Source of the DNA: Holacanthus passer
Lineage: Eukaryota > Chordata > Actinopteri > Pomacanthidae
Direction: 5' to 3'
DNA length: 64,000 nt
Assembly: GCA_025331565.1 (NCBI GenBank)
Contig: JAFREQ010000101.1
Coordinates: forward strand, 1,178,001-1,242,000
The notes below the pieces were generated by a model. That model was given only the letters and a program-made list of their open reading frames with translations, was not told the origin of the DNA and did no database searches. Each line of letters starts with the position of its first letter. The first letter of the stretch is position 1. Made by a program: the position numbers and the translations under genes. Shown here one piece after another: positions 1-9,934 of the stretch.

Positions 1-314
1 GCTTCAGAACTCATTGGACAGGAGCTTCACGGTGCAGATGGACAACGACCTGAAGCACTGTGAAAGCAACCAAAGAGTTTTTTAAGGCAAAGAAGTGGGA
101 TGTTCTGCAATGGCCAAGTCAATCACCTGAGCTGAATCCAATTTAACATGTGTTTCACTTGCTGAAGACAAAACTGAAGGGAAAATGCCCCAAGAACAAG
201 CAGGAACTGAAGACAGCTGCAGTAGAGGCCTGGCAGAGCATCACCAGGGACCAAACCCAGAGTCTGGTGATGTCTGTGGGTTCAAGACTTCAGGCTGTCA
301 TTGACTGCAAATGA
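1..314 (+). pseudogene. Tc1-like transposase, C-terminal remnant
   Basis: The encoded enzyme would be a DDE transposase that cuts and pastes its own element. Frame one from position 38 reads MDNDLKH, the second catalytic Asp motif, and stops after RVF. A shifted frame then gives KATKEFFKAKKWDVLQWPSQ and SPELNPI, the motif before the third catalytic acidic residue. A stop codon (TAA) follows directly, where family members continue with I-E-H. Reading resumes through LKTKLKGKCPKNKQELKTAA to CK and TGA at 312-314. At least one frameshift plus an in-frame stop show that it is dead. The N-terminal DNA-binding part is not in the window. Confidence 0.85.
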
Positions 315-575
315 TGTGCAACCAAATATTAAAAGTGACAATTTGATTTATGATTCTGTTAGTTTGTCCAATTACGTTTGGTCCCTTAAAAAGTGGAGGG
401 CACATATAACATGTGTTGTGATTCCTACACCGATCACTGTGTTTGCATGTAAATACCTTCAAATTACAGCTGAAAGTCTGCACTTAAAGCACATCTTGAT
501 TGTTTCACTCCAATCCATTGTGGTGGTGTACAGAGCCAAATTGTGTCAAAGTCCAAATATTTATGGACCTGACTG
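1..575 (+). mobile_element. Tc1-like DNA transposon, 3' part (truncated by window start)
   Basis: The right portion of a Tc1/mariner-type cut-and-paste transposon. Transposase C-terminal coding (1-314) is followed by a non-coding tail ending in GGACCTGACTG at 575, then TA at 576-577, the target dinucleotide used by this superfamily. The complement of the tail, CAGTCAGGTCCATAAATA, has the form of a teleost Tc1-like terminal repeat (from memory). The 5' half lies outside the window. Confidence 0.85.
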
Positions 576-584
576 TAGATGAAA

Positions 585-800
585 TCAGACAAGCAAATCT
601 GATCCATTGGCTCACCGCATTGTGAGCCTTTATAGATGATGTGAAAAGACCTGGCCTACATGTCAAAGTGTCCTTGAGCAAGATACTGAATTCCAAATTG
701 CTTCTGATGCATTCCATCAGTGCATGAATGTCTATGTGTATGGCTGAATGCTAAAGTGACTGGTCGGGAAGACTGAAAAATATGAGTGCAGTCCATTTAT
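585..800 (+). repeat. Dispersed repeat family R2, copy A
   Basis: Contains tgtccttgagcaagatactga, with cttctgatgcattccatcag and then agtgactggtcgggaagac downstream. The same core recurs at 29990-30190 (ccttgggcaagatactgaag, gatggctgttccatcggtg) and inverted at 33490-33650. Such blocks are common in teleosts, but I cannot assign the class; a SINE or a non-autonomous DNA element are both possible. No coding. Confidence 0.5.
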
Positions 801-802
801 CA

Positions 803-1796
803 ATTACTCAAAACACCATTTGGCTGTTTGCTTAGACCCACCACCAATGTTTTACGGTCTATCAAACTTTCTGTTGTAGCAAAGCACAAAAGAACTTTAC
901 ACTGGTAATTATGGTGGGTTACATTTAAAATGTATTGTAATTTTTGAAATGATGAGTCTTTGATTTGGTTGGACACATTTTCTCCAGACTTTTTGACTTT
1001 TTAATAATTCCAGCTGACTCATTAAAAGAAATAAATTAAAAAACCCAAAAACAAGCAAAAAAAAAAAAACACTGTAATTTGAAGTGTCTTCAAGATGTAC
1101 TTGCCAGTTACATGCACGTTCTTTGCAAGAAGAGTGAGGTTAAACTTGTCCCAACCAAAAAGCCAACAGTAAAAGTTGATGACACATGTAGAAGACAACA
1201 CAAAGGTCCTTGAAACAAAGAACATCAGGTTTCAAGATCATTCTCTGCTTCATGTAATTACCTACAGCTATTGCTCTCTGTGCGCAAAGTGTAATGAAAC
1301 AGACTACTATACCAATGTTAGGGACATTGTACTGTGATAATCAAATTATTTGAGACTTGAAACATTTTGACTTTACATATCAAAGTACTTTACAGTTGTT
1401 GTTGCTACATGAAACATATTTTGTATGCTGGAGCTGTACAGCTGTACCCAAGAGAGATGATACATTTGCATATGTAATTAGTCAGGTAACTTTCTCAAAA
1501 TTTAAATGTTTCTCAATTTGCGAAATTTTGCTTCTGCTTTTCTTTTTGTTTATATATACAGTATTCATTTGCCTGTATTCACTCCATGTCTTTCCCATTT
1601 TTCTCCCCCTCCATGCATCCTCAATGCTCTTCCTCCTCCTCCGCTCCCTGATGGCAGTATCCCACATACAAGCTGTGGTGTTCTGCTCATTTCCATTTTT
1701 TTTTTCTTTGCTGGAAGTGGTAAATGCTTGAGTTACTGGAGAAGCGTTTAAGGCCATAATCACGCGGGATGTTGTGGTGCAGATTTACATATTCTG
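803..1796. other. Non-coding, nothing recognised
   Basis: AT-rich unique-looking sequence with an A-run near 1060 and a T-rich, CT-rich patch at 1540-1700. The open frames are short, overlap on both strands and have skewed F/L/S composition. I see no exon, RNA gene or terminal repeat. Confidence 0.5.
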
Positions 1797-2308
1797 GTGC
1801 CCTGGTTTCAACATGTTTCCGCTTCAACTATGAGTGCTGGACAGAGTGAGGTGCAGTGCGTAGTGGATTTAGTAGAGCTTGTTTGCTGTAACAAGCTCCC
1901 TCCTGCTGGCCCAGATCCACCAGAGTTATATGATGTATCAGGATCCTGTATTGCTGTCTCTTGGAACTTGAGCACTTTAGTCACTAAGTGTCTCATAGAA
2001 TGTGTTAAACCTGGAATAACAGACAGTGGAAACAAGTTGTGAACACAACATTGACATTGATGGTGAACATGAATAAAATGATAGAGCTCCAGGTGGTTGT
2101 CCTAGATCAGGGCTACTTGCTGCTACTGGAAACAGGGTTTCACCAAAACTATGGGCTAAAAAAAGACAAGAAAGTTCCAACAGAAATGTCCCTGCAAGGC
2201 CATATTCAGTTTTTTGTGGCCAAGGTACCTCAGCAAAAACTCCAAAAGGGAGGTTCCTGGACCCTGTGGGCTTCCTCCACTATGGGGCCCACGGAGAGAT
2301 ACTCATGA
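1797..2308 (+). other. Possible decayed coding sequence, unrecognised
   Basis: Two adjacent open frames, 1797-2042 (81 codons) and 2039-2308 (89 codons), have a more protein-like composition than their surroundings. The first includes GQSEVQCVVDLVELVC; the second includes IELQVVVLDQGYLLLLET and PTEMSLQGHIQFF. The alternation of short hydrophobic strands gives a faint Tudor-like impression, but there is no diagnostic motif and the two are in different frames, so a frameshifted remnant would be required. I do not assign a function. It could equally be chance. Confidence 0.2.
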
Positions 2309-2381
2309 TGGGCAACAGTGGGTTTGCTCAGTAATTATACTACTAATCTCACATGCAACAAATCATTGTGAAAAATCAAGT

Positions 2382-2416
<35 letters not shown>
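2382..2416. repeat. (GATA)n microsatellite
   Basis: About nine uninterrupted GATA units. They lie at the 5' side of the LTR-like sequence that follows. Confidence 0.95.
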
Positions 2417-2746
2417 GTCTCATTTCCATGTCTGGTTTCCCCTGTCACTCACATCTCGTCTCATTGCATACCTGGCCCTCCTACCCTGTGTGTCTCCCAC
2501 CCATGATTGCCTGCTCCACCCTAATGTGCTGCACATATATCTTGTTTATCCTGCATTTGTGTGTATTTAGTCTCTGCCTCCCCTTTTCCAGTGTATTTTC
2601 TGACCATTGCCTGCCTCTTGTTGGTTTTGTTTGTCTATATTTGGATTGACCACATGTACCAAACTATACTTCAGTAAAACTCTTTGACTTTAAACTCTGC
2701 CTTGTGTGTGTTGTGCATTTGAGCCCTACTGTCTCCAGTCATTACA
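2417..2746 (+). mobile_element. LTR-like sequence, 3' portion (plus strand)
   Basis: CT-rich sequence with AGTAAAACTCTTTGAC and a GTGTTGTGCATTTGAG tract, ending ...CATTACA at 2746. It is followed by gtacaatccggccagc and ATGGAC. The same layout, an LTR end, a short leader ending ctggccaac and then ATGGACC, occurs at the 5' LTR of the minus-strand element at 6695-6678. That in-window parallel is the main support for an LTR junction. The 5' end of the LTR is not identifiable; it may be truncated near the GATA tract. Confidence 0.5.
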
Positions 2747-2762
2747 GTACAATCCGGCCAGC

Positions 2763-3053
2763 ATGGACATGGAAAGCTGCCATTACAGGCTTGATGAAGG
2801 ACACTCCACCAGGTCAACAAGGAAATTACCTCCATTCACCACTGTGTTAAGGATTTGTCGGATAGATAACAGCACTTCCAGGGAGCTATTGAAGGCAGGT
2901 ATGCAACCTCATAGAGCAAGTTCAACAGCTCCGGGCATACAGCAGACCCAACATGACAGTGTCCACAGAACTATTAGGAGGGCATTTGATCATATGGCTT
3001 CAGGGCGAGAAGCAGCTCAAGCATTGATGAGCCTACGCCAGGGGAGACGATGA
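2763..3053 (+). CDS. Short gag-like ORF after LTR
   Basis: A 96-residue open frame starting MDMESCHYRLDEGH at the ATG just downstream of the LTR-like end. I chose this start because it matches the leader-ATGGAC arrangement of the element at 3977-6800; an upstream in-frame ATG at 2706 lies inside the LTR. The product is rich in Arg/Ser/His and ends SLRQGRR. There are no zinc knuckles, no protease and no polymerase, so if it is a gag it is a stub of a non-autonomous or deleted element. There is no clear 3' LTR downstream. It could also be chance. Confidence 0.35.
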   Translation: MDMESCHYRLDEGHSTRSTRKLPPFTTVLRICRIDNSTSRELLKAGMQPHRASSTAPGIQQTQHDSVHRTIRRAFDHMASGREAAQALMSLRQGRR

Positions 3054-3404
3054 GTAGCGGACTACGCCATTGAAATTCACACGATGGCTGCAGACAGCAG
3101 GTGGAAGTCATCTTCTCAGTTTAACACCTTTCTTTTTTGACTCTAATTTATATTAAAGTGTTGGACAAGACAACAGTCAAATCTGATCCATCATTATACC
3201 CACTATCACTGGAGTGGTAGTGATCCAGTGACTAATGTTCCTACCTGTAAACTATACCTGTCTTGTTTAGACAATGGGATTTGGTAGAAAATACCCACAC
3301 AATGCTAGATGTACATGTAATAAATAATTTTATTTAATAAACTCAAGTTTGTTCTTTTTATATCAGAAACATTACAGTCGCTATGATGAGAAGCTGGGGA
3401 AATT
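3054..3404. other. Non-coding spacer
   Basis: AT-rich sequence between the gag-like stub and an L2-like fragment. No second LTR, terminal repeat or exon is visible. Confidence 0.45.
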
Positions 3405-3840
3405 AACTCCTTAAATTAAATCTGAGGTTACAAGTCTTGTTGTTATCCTTGACTCAGATCTAAGACTGACACAACATAATTTTTCCACCTTAAAACCATA
3501 GCTAAAGTACAACCATTAAGAAATCAAAAACATGCTGAAAATCAATTGCAAAAGAAAAATGTGGAATTGATTTTAATGTTCCCTTCCTTACGTCCCAAGT
3601 TACATCGCTAACCCCCTTGATCACTATTTTCCTTCAAGAAGACTGTAGTCATCTACTGCTAGTTTGGAGGCTCCCAACAACAACCAAAAGGAAGCTGGGG
3701 ATTCAGTCTTTGTCAATTATGCCCCCAAACCATGAAACCCACTACCTATAGATAACAGGAAAGCTTGCTAACTATTTTTAAAAGAAAGCTAAAAACCTAT
3801 TGCTTCAATTTTGCCTTTAACTAGCTATGATTTCCTAACT
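3405..3840 (+). pseudogene. L2-like LINE reverse transcriptase, C-terminal scrap
   Basis: Conceptual reading gives VILDSDLRLTQH, then FSTLKTIAKVQPLRNQ, and after frameshifts FSLCQLCPQ and FKRKLKTYCFNFAFN. This matches the order seen at the end of L2/CR1-type ORF2 proteins: the (L)GVIFDxDL block after the RT palm, then the closing (F)KxxLKTxLF motif. Several frameshifts and stops interrupt it and the catalytic core is absent, so this is a 5'-truncated dead copy, as usual for LINEs. The fragment ends in AT-rich sequence without a clear tail. A related copy lies at 61856-62461 on the other strand. Confidence 0.55.
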
Positions 3841-3976
3841 TGTATGGACAGAAATATGTGTCAATAGAAACTGAATTTTGCTAATTTATATTTGAATATG
3901 AATTGCTTAGCTTCAATAACTGCATTTATAAAAAATGAATTTAAATCACATAATGTGAAGTTATATAACTTAAATA

Positions 3977-4482
3977 TGTCGCGTTTTCAGTTTTTTCTCA
4001 GGACCCAAGAGCGAGACACAGACGAGGGTGGATGAGTAAAAAGGATTTATTAAACAAAAGAGCTCCAGGACTTACACGGAAAACCAAAAAGGGTGACCAA
4101 AACAGGTAGTCCAGTGGTGTGGAGTTGCTTTGGTGGATGAAGGCTGGTAGATGGGTGCTGGGGCTGGAACACAGGAGTGAGGAATGAGGCAAAGACAGGG
4201 AGCAAGAAAAGGGGACGTACGAAGGCGCTACTAAGGGGTACAAAGGGGACGATCTGGCAGCTTGCAGGTGGAATCAGAGGTCTTTTAAAGCTGCCAGTCG
4301 TTAACAGAAATTGGGGACAGCTGAGCTAAAGAGAGCCCAAGCACCCGAAGACCACACCTCCAGCCACCGAAGCAATGCCTGAACAAAAAGACCAAACCAA
4401 AAATACTGGAGTATACAACCAAATATGCAAAGAAAACAAACCAGAAAAAACACCAAAGTCAATCAAGACCCAAACCATGCAG
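3977..4482 (-). repeat. 3' LTR of the minus-strand element
   Basis: About 506 bp. The minus-strand AATAAA is at 4051-4046, and a TTTAAAAG box lies near 4283. The block 3977-4044 matches 6695-6760 with about four substitutions, and the block around 4447-4476 matches 6767-6796. The right end has drifted: it reads CATGCAG where the 5' LTR has CATGACA. Confidence 0.85.
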
Positions 4483-4497
4483 TACCCCCCCCCCCTC
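4483..4497 (-). promoter_or_regulatory. Polypurine tract (plus-strand priming site)
   Basis: On the minus strand a GAG followed by a run of 11 G lies immediately upstream of the 3' LTR. This is the position and composition of the retroelement polypurine tract, which primes second-strand DNA synthesis. Confidence 0.75.
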
Positions 4498-4941
4498 AAG
4501 GGACGGCTCCTGACGTCCCAAAAGTCACATGCCAAAGCCGGGTGGGTGGAGGGGGGTCTGGAGGAGGGAAATAAGGGTTTGTGACCTGAAGGCCAGCTGA
4601 GACGAGTCCCCTCTGGGGGACAACCTGGAGGCCGGCTGAGACGAGTCCGCTCCGGGGGATGACCTGGAGTGACCTGGAGGCCGGCTGAGAAAGGGAAGCG
4701 GGGTTGGGGGCCGGCGGCGACTAGTCCCCTCCGGGGGATGACCTGGAGGCCAGCTGAGACAGGGATGTGGGGCTGGGGGCCGGCGGCGACAGGGATGGGG
4801 AGCTGAAGGTGAAGCCAGGGGAGCTTGGGAATCAGCAGATTCCCATGCTGGCACTGGAGGATCTGGAGGCTGCAGCTGGGACACTGGGGGATCTGGGGGC
4901 TGCAGCTGAGGCACTGGAGGATCAGGAGGCTCTGGAGGCTG

Positions 4942-4991
4942 TGTCAGGACCACTGCTCCTGTCCCTGCCCGCAACTAGTGGGAAACCCTGT

Positions 4992-5028
<37 letters not shown>

Positions 5029-5779
5029 GTGTGTGTGGGTGTTGGTGACTGGGTGATTGCAGGAGTGGAGACAGCTGCATGGGAGGCTGAGCCACATGCA
5101 TCTAATCATCCACCTCTTGCTACTTAAGACCGGCTCAGACTTCCACTCATCGCCAGAACGTAGACTCTGTTTGGCAGTCAGTGTCACTTAGGCCACATGT
5201 ACGTTTTGCTAGCTTGCAGCTACTCCTGTGCTAATTCTTATATGCTCTGTTTTCAGCCCTCTGTTCAGCCTCCCGCCTCGCCTACCTCCTGCAACAGCAC
5301 AAGGTCACACTGCCCACTCCAACCGGACTTCTCCCCTGGTCTCCACACACCTCCACCTTCCCGCAACAGTCTGGATCCCAGGTTTCTCCACCGGCCCTCC
5401 GTCAGCTCCTGTTCCAGGCTAAACCCTCCTGCTCTGCTCTGCCTGACCTGCTCCCAGCTTCAGCCTCCAGCCTGCTGAGTATTGCCATGATCTGTTTGTC
5501 CTGTCCAGTCCCTGAACCCCGGCTGTTTGGCTCTACTTATTAGACGCTCACCTTTTGTTTAAATTACCTATAAGCTTTCCTTAGTTGGTCCTTCAGCAAC
5601 CCTTTTGGTTGTCACTTTTGTTTCCCCCCTTTGTACAGTTACTTTCTAGCAACCCTTATGGTTGTCTCTTTTAGTTATTCCTTCTGACCAGTTATTTTGT
5701 AAATAAATGTAAGTTAATTGTGATTTTCGTGTTGGAGTTTTTTGTGTCTGCATTCTGGGTTCCCTGTCTAGCCGTGACA
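4942..5779 (+). mobile_element. Nested solo LTR with target duplication GGCTG
   Basis: 838 bp, plus orientation, starting TGTCAGGACC and ending CCGTGACA (inverted TGTCA/TGACA ends). GGCTG precedes it (4937-4941) and follows it (5780-5784). It has a (CT)n tract, a TACTTAAG box near 5120, an AATAAA at 5702-5707 and a 3' end after a GT-rich tract. A solo LTR arises when the two LTRs of a full element recombine. It sits within the gag-like ORF of the older minus-strand element, so it arrived later. The open frame seen at 5197-5478 lies within the LTR and is not evidence of a gene. Confidence 0.85.
4997..5025. repeat. (CT)n microsatellite in the solo LTR
   Basis: About 14 CT units in the U3 part of the nested LTR. 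The run is long enough to vary between individuals. Confidence 0.9.
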
Positions 5780-5785
5780 GGCTGC

Positions 5786-6340
5786 AGCCGTGGCACTGGA
5801 GGGTCTGGAGGCTCTGGAGGCTGCAGCCACGGCACTGGAGGGTCTGGAGGCTGCAGCCACGGCACTGGAGGGTCTGGGGGCACTGAAGGATCTGGAGGCT
5901 GCAGTTGAGGCACTGGAGGGTCTGGGGGCACTGAAGGATCTGGAGGCTGCAGCTGAGGCACTGGAGGATCTGGAGGCACTGAAGGATCTGGAGGCTCTGG
6001 AGGCTGCAGCCGTGGCACTGGAGGGTCTGGAGGCTCTGGAGGCTGCAGCCATGGCAATGGAGGCTCTGGAGGCTCTGGAGGCTGCAGCCATGGCACTGGA
6101 GGGTCTGGAGTCTCTGGAGGTGGCTGCGGCCCAACCGCGACAGGAACTGGAGGTGGCTGTGGCCCAACCGCGACAGGAACTGGAGGTGGCTGTGGCCCAA
6201 CCGCGACAGGAACTGGAGGTGGCTGCGGCCCAGCCGAGACAGGAGGTGGCTGCAGCCCAGCCGGAACAGGAACTGGAGGTGGCTGCAGCTCAGCCGGAAC
6301 AGGAACTGGAGGTGGCTGCGGCCCAGCCGAGACAGGGACT
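5786..6340 (-). repeat. Coding minisatellite of the gag-like ORF
   Basis: Two tandem arrays. 6119-6340 has about seven 33-bp units (ggtggctgcggcccaaccgc...), each encoding 11 residues on the minus strand; one unit is 6 bp short. 5786-6110 has less regular GGAGGCTGCAGCC/GGCACTGGAGG units. Every length change I see is a multiple of three, which keeps the frame open and suggests that selection acted while the element was active. Confidence 0.8.
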
Positions 6341-6694
6341 TGGGATGGCTGGAGGCTAGCAGGCCGAAGGCTAGCCAAGTCAGAAGGTTGAGGAGACAAT
6401 AGGCTAGCAGGCTGGTGGCTAGCTAACCCATGTGCTGGTGCATGCAGGAGGCTAGCGGGCCAAGGGCTAGCCAACACAGGAGCTTGTGGGGGCACAGGAG
6501 TGAAAAAAGAGCTGAGGGGGGCTGCTGTCTGGCTGCGCTGAGCGTAGATGTTAAAGACAGTGGAGCTGAGTCTTTGTATTGTGTCCATAATTTCATGGAG
6601 CATCTTGTCATGTTCTCCCAGCTTGACCTCCCGAGCTGAGAGCACATGGAGGATGGAGTCTGTGTCTGCTGGGTCCATGTTGGCCAGATCGTTC

Positions 6695-6800
6695 TGTCAC
6701 GTTTTCAGTTTTTTCTCAGGACCCAAGAGCAAGGCACAGACGAGGGTGGATGAATAAAAAGGAAAAACACCAAAGTCAATCAAGACCCCAAACCATGACA
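6695..6800 (-). repeat. 5' LTR of the minus-strand element, internally deleted
   Basis: Only about 106 bp. It keeps both ends of the LTR (TGTCATGG... and ...CGTGACA), but about 400 bp present in the 3' LTR (roughly 4045-4446) is missing. The deletion joins TTTGGTGTTTTT to CCTTTTTATTC, with short T-runs on both sides of the junction. Confidence 0.8.
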
Positions 6801-6805
6801 AAATA

Positions 6806-8936
6806 ACCGCATTGAAGAACTGAATCTGAATAGCATAACTTGAAATGCAATTTATTAGTTTGGAACTGAATTCCAATAAACTTGAAACTAAATGTGATAT
6901 TATGAAATTCAATTAATTTGCTCTGAGATTGTATTTGATCCTCACTGAAAATTCAGCTCTTTATATACTTCTTTATTCAGTTCTCACAATTTCAATTCGG
7001 CTCTTGCAATTTCAATTCAGTTTGTGCAATTCAATTTGAGTTTACTAAAGCACACACTCAGTCGTTAAGGAAGATTAATCAAGAGCAGATACACAGAAGT
7101 CCTTTTTGACCAATCAGCACCTATGTTTTAGACCGCATTTATTCCATAACATAAGGGAGTTATGCCCTGTCTCTGCAGTGCAACATGCAGTAGTGGTTTT
7201 TAGTTGTTTTTTTGTTTTTTTTCTTACAATTTGTTTTGCCACTTCCTATTTCATTTCTCATGAGTTTTCTACCATTTTTTTGTTAAATTTGTTCCCCAAA
7301 TCCCCTTTCTCTAACTTTTTCGCAGGGAAAGAATCATTACTTAGAAAATCATAGCTGACTTGTAAAACTGTGAGGCCTTAGGTCCTGTGTCACATTTTGC
7401 CTTTTTCTTGCTTGGAGTATATTCCAATTTTTGCTGTATCCTGTCATTATCTACTACTATAACAACCCAATGTCCCCTCAGGGATCAATGAAGTTTAGAT
7501 TTACCCTATAATGATGACAAATTCAGCCAGCGAATTATACTACAGTGTTTGTCTGTGTACCCATTTTACGAATTTTATAGGCAAAGTAATCAAACATGAC
7601 AGAAATGGAGAAAGCCACACAGCTGAATTGGAGTATGCCACAGAATTAGATCTGGCAATACATTTAAAGCAAAAGGCTGGTAGTCCTGATAAAGAGGTCT
7701 AACATGGGATAACAATGGACTGGGACAGAGGGGTGATGAGAAATTAGTGTGTGTTCATGATGTGGTGTAACATGAAAAGGGAAGACAAACACAGCAAATG
7801 TAATGAAAGCGATTATGGTTTATACTCCATTCGATCTGTCCAAGGAATCAAGGTCATTCAAAGTCATCCATCTCAATATCCACCATCCATTCATCCATCC
7901 ATTTGTCCCAGTTACTTGCATGAAGTTCATACTTTCCATTTAAAATTTATGAGCTCTTTCTTCTTTTTGGTTTAGTTATGTTGAACATGTTAAAATGTGT
8001 AAGCACACAGAATTACATTGCAGTTGAATGCCACTGGATCAGTCGGATCACACCTGGAGGTGGTCAAGTTTGCATTATGGCAGCTATAGAGATACCTACT
8101 GCTTAATTTGTAAATCCTGAGGTCCAGAGCACACAGCATGTGCTGTTCTGGTGGGTCAGGATAGACAAAAAAGTCATGGAATGCATCAAAGATGCACAGT
8201 GCCTCACTGATTCACAGTAATCGCTCAAAGTCAACTGGAGAGAAGCACGTAGAATCAGCTGTTTACAGTGCATCACTCTCACTCGCTCTCTCTCTCTGAG
8301 TGACAGCTGTCAATCTGCCTCACGGCAACATCAACTTAGCTCTTGTGACGTGCACAAAACCCCTGCTTCAGGTGTCCGTCCCTACTATTTTATTCAGTCT
8401 GTGGCTCCTATGCAACCTGACTGTGATCTGACCTCTTGCTCTCGCCCTCTTGTTTTTTTAAAATGAGATTTAAAAATGCAAGTAGGAAAACAAGAGATTT
8501 GCTTGTAATTCAAATGCAAAGTCAAAGAATGACAGAACAGATAACATTAAATATTACACAACATCTATTTAGAGATTTTGAAAGTGACAGAGGAGGTGCT
8601 GGATCCAATCAAATAGGTGCCGGTCCCGATCCGGGAGGCTCTGGAAAGTTTGACCTCAAGTCAATTAACTCTTTACATTGATTCCAATAATGCCTGCAGG
8701 CTACATCAACATACCATTATATCTGTCATATGTTGTTTCGACTGGAAAAATAAACATCTAAAATCAGTCTCTCAAATTTACAGAAAAATAAACTCTGGGT
8801 GGGGTCTAGATCCACCCGATTTTCTCCACTACTATCTGGCAAACCAGTGACAGTTGTTAAATAACACACTCTACCCAAGCTCATACGTCTTGCATTAAAT
8901 TAGAACAATCATAATAAAACATCTGCATTCTTCAAA
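6806..8936. other. Non-coding, nothing recognised
   Basis: AT-rich unique-looking sequence. It contains a T-run near 7210, a CCATC-type simple patch near 7880-7905 and a CT run near 8285. Small open frames (7511-7702, 8436-8681) have no recognisable motif. No terminal repeats were found. Confidence 0.45.
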
Positions 8937-9413
8937 TTGATTGAAAACATCACAACTGCTTCAAAAACTAAATTCTGTCAACGCTGGCAGCCAGGTGGAA
9001 ACCCTTTTAGATTGTGCTTTGAAAATCAAATGGCTCCTTTGCATATTAAGAAATGCCACTCCATACTCACAAACTCACACCATACATACATACGCATGCA
9101 TAAATCTGCAAGCCCTCTCTTCAACTCATGCTCTTCTCTTCAGTCTGCCGAGGAGGCAAGACCTCTTCTCTCCAGCTTTGCCAAAGAGATAGCAGCTTCT
9201 CCTCTCAGCTCCAACAAGGGAGCAAAGACCAGCTCTCAGTGTGGCCTGCTCACAGTATTCACACCTACCAAGAATCAAGAAAGAACCTACAAGGAAGGTT
9301 CTCCCACCAGCAGCTGCAACACAAGCCTGGTTGAGGATTTCAACAAGGGAACAACACAGTCAGTTAGCCCAGAACTGCTAACTGTTAACCAAGGGGCAAC
9401 CAGCTTCCTCTGA
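8937..9413 (+). other. 158-codon open frame, unrecognised
   Basis: An open frame rich in Ser/Thr/Lys (for example SSFAKEIAASPLSSNKGA), directly upstream of the LTR-like sequence at 9585-10107. No domain is recognised. Its length is near what chance gives here, but the position would also suit a remnant 3' reading frame of a retroelement preceding a 3' LTR. I would not call it a gene. Confidence 0.2.
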
Positions 9414-9584
9414 CCTGGACAACCAACGACCACAACCTTCTCAGCCCGGATCGTCTTCAACCACAGGATCCCAAGCTGATAAGCTTCCTCTTCCTCAAAG
9501 GACTGGTAACTACACTGGGCATAGATAGTTAGACAAGCTAAGCTAAACATGGCTAAGCACAGGATTGTTTGACTTTCATGAACA

Positions 9585-9894
9585 TGTGTTGATTCAAAAA
9601 CTTGTGATTGAGCTTCATTGTTGTGATGATGCTAGGACTAGTTAGCCAAACTGTAAATTGATGTTAGTTGTGCTTCACACCAACACAGGCTTTGCATGCA
9701 AGCCTTCTCTTTATTATCTTGGCACTCTCCATCCTACACATATCACACCTAGACATATTAGCTTTAACAAAGAACACACTCTCCCTCCCCCGGCAGCCAT
9801 CCTTGGGGTCGGCCATCTTGTGTGTAGCCTGCCTTTTTGTCTAAGCCATGTGCCCTGACACCTTCTGAACCAGCCATCTTGTTTTAATCACTCA

Positions 9895-9934
<40 letters not shown>

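Larger units (their letters stand above)
4525..6678 (-). pseudogene. Proline-rich gag-like ORF split by a nested LTR
   Basis: It starts at 6678 with MDPADTDSILHVLSAREVKL, followed by a helical segment (GEHDKMLHEIMDTIQ) and then a long Pro/Ala/Gln region with an 11-residue repeat of the type VPVAVGPQPPP and a PEPPDPPVPxLQP repeat. Reading stays open from 6678 to 5785, where the solo LTR interrupts it. The second part, 4941-4525, is in the same frame and ends just before the polypurine tract. The inserted LTR plus one duplicated GGCTG is 843 bp, a multiple of three, so the two parts agree in frame. The MDPA... start, the helix and the position after the leader fit a Gypsy-type gag N-terminus. 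No zinc knuckle is visible. I infer that it was the element's only gene, roughly 430 codons long. Confidence 0.65.
3977..6800 (-). mobile_element. Complete non-autonomous LTR retroelement with 5-bp target duplication
   Basis: The element lies on the minus strand, 5' end at 6800 and 3' end at 3977. Both outer ends have TGTCA/TGACA-type termini, and both flanks carry AAATA (3972-3976 and 6801-6805), a perfect 5-bp target duplication. In minus order it holds a shortened 5' LTR (6800-6695), a leader ending ggccaac, a proline-rich gag-like ORF starting at 6678, an 11-base G polypurine tract next to the 3' LTR, and the 3' LTR (4482-3977). There is no protease, RT, RNase H or integrase, so it must have moved with proteins from another element. 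A plus-strand solo LTR (4942-5779) is nested in the ORF. The termini suggest a Ty3/Gypsy-type or similar LTR family. Confidence 0.85.

Noticed and set aside
5780..6340. CRISPR-like repeat array
   Set aside because: Units are contiguous without unique spacers and code for a protein repeat; this is vertebrate DNA.
5790..6359. Plus-strand Ala/Leu/Glu-rich frame (189 codons)
   Set aside because: Antisense shadow of the minisatellite; open only because units are multiples of three.
5692..6678. 328-residue proline-rich frame as a host extensin- or collagen-like gene
   Set aside because: It starts directly after an LTR end and leader, runs into a nested LTR, and both flanks carry an insertion duplication. 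It is a retroelement ORF, and the last part is read through into LTR sequence.
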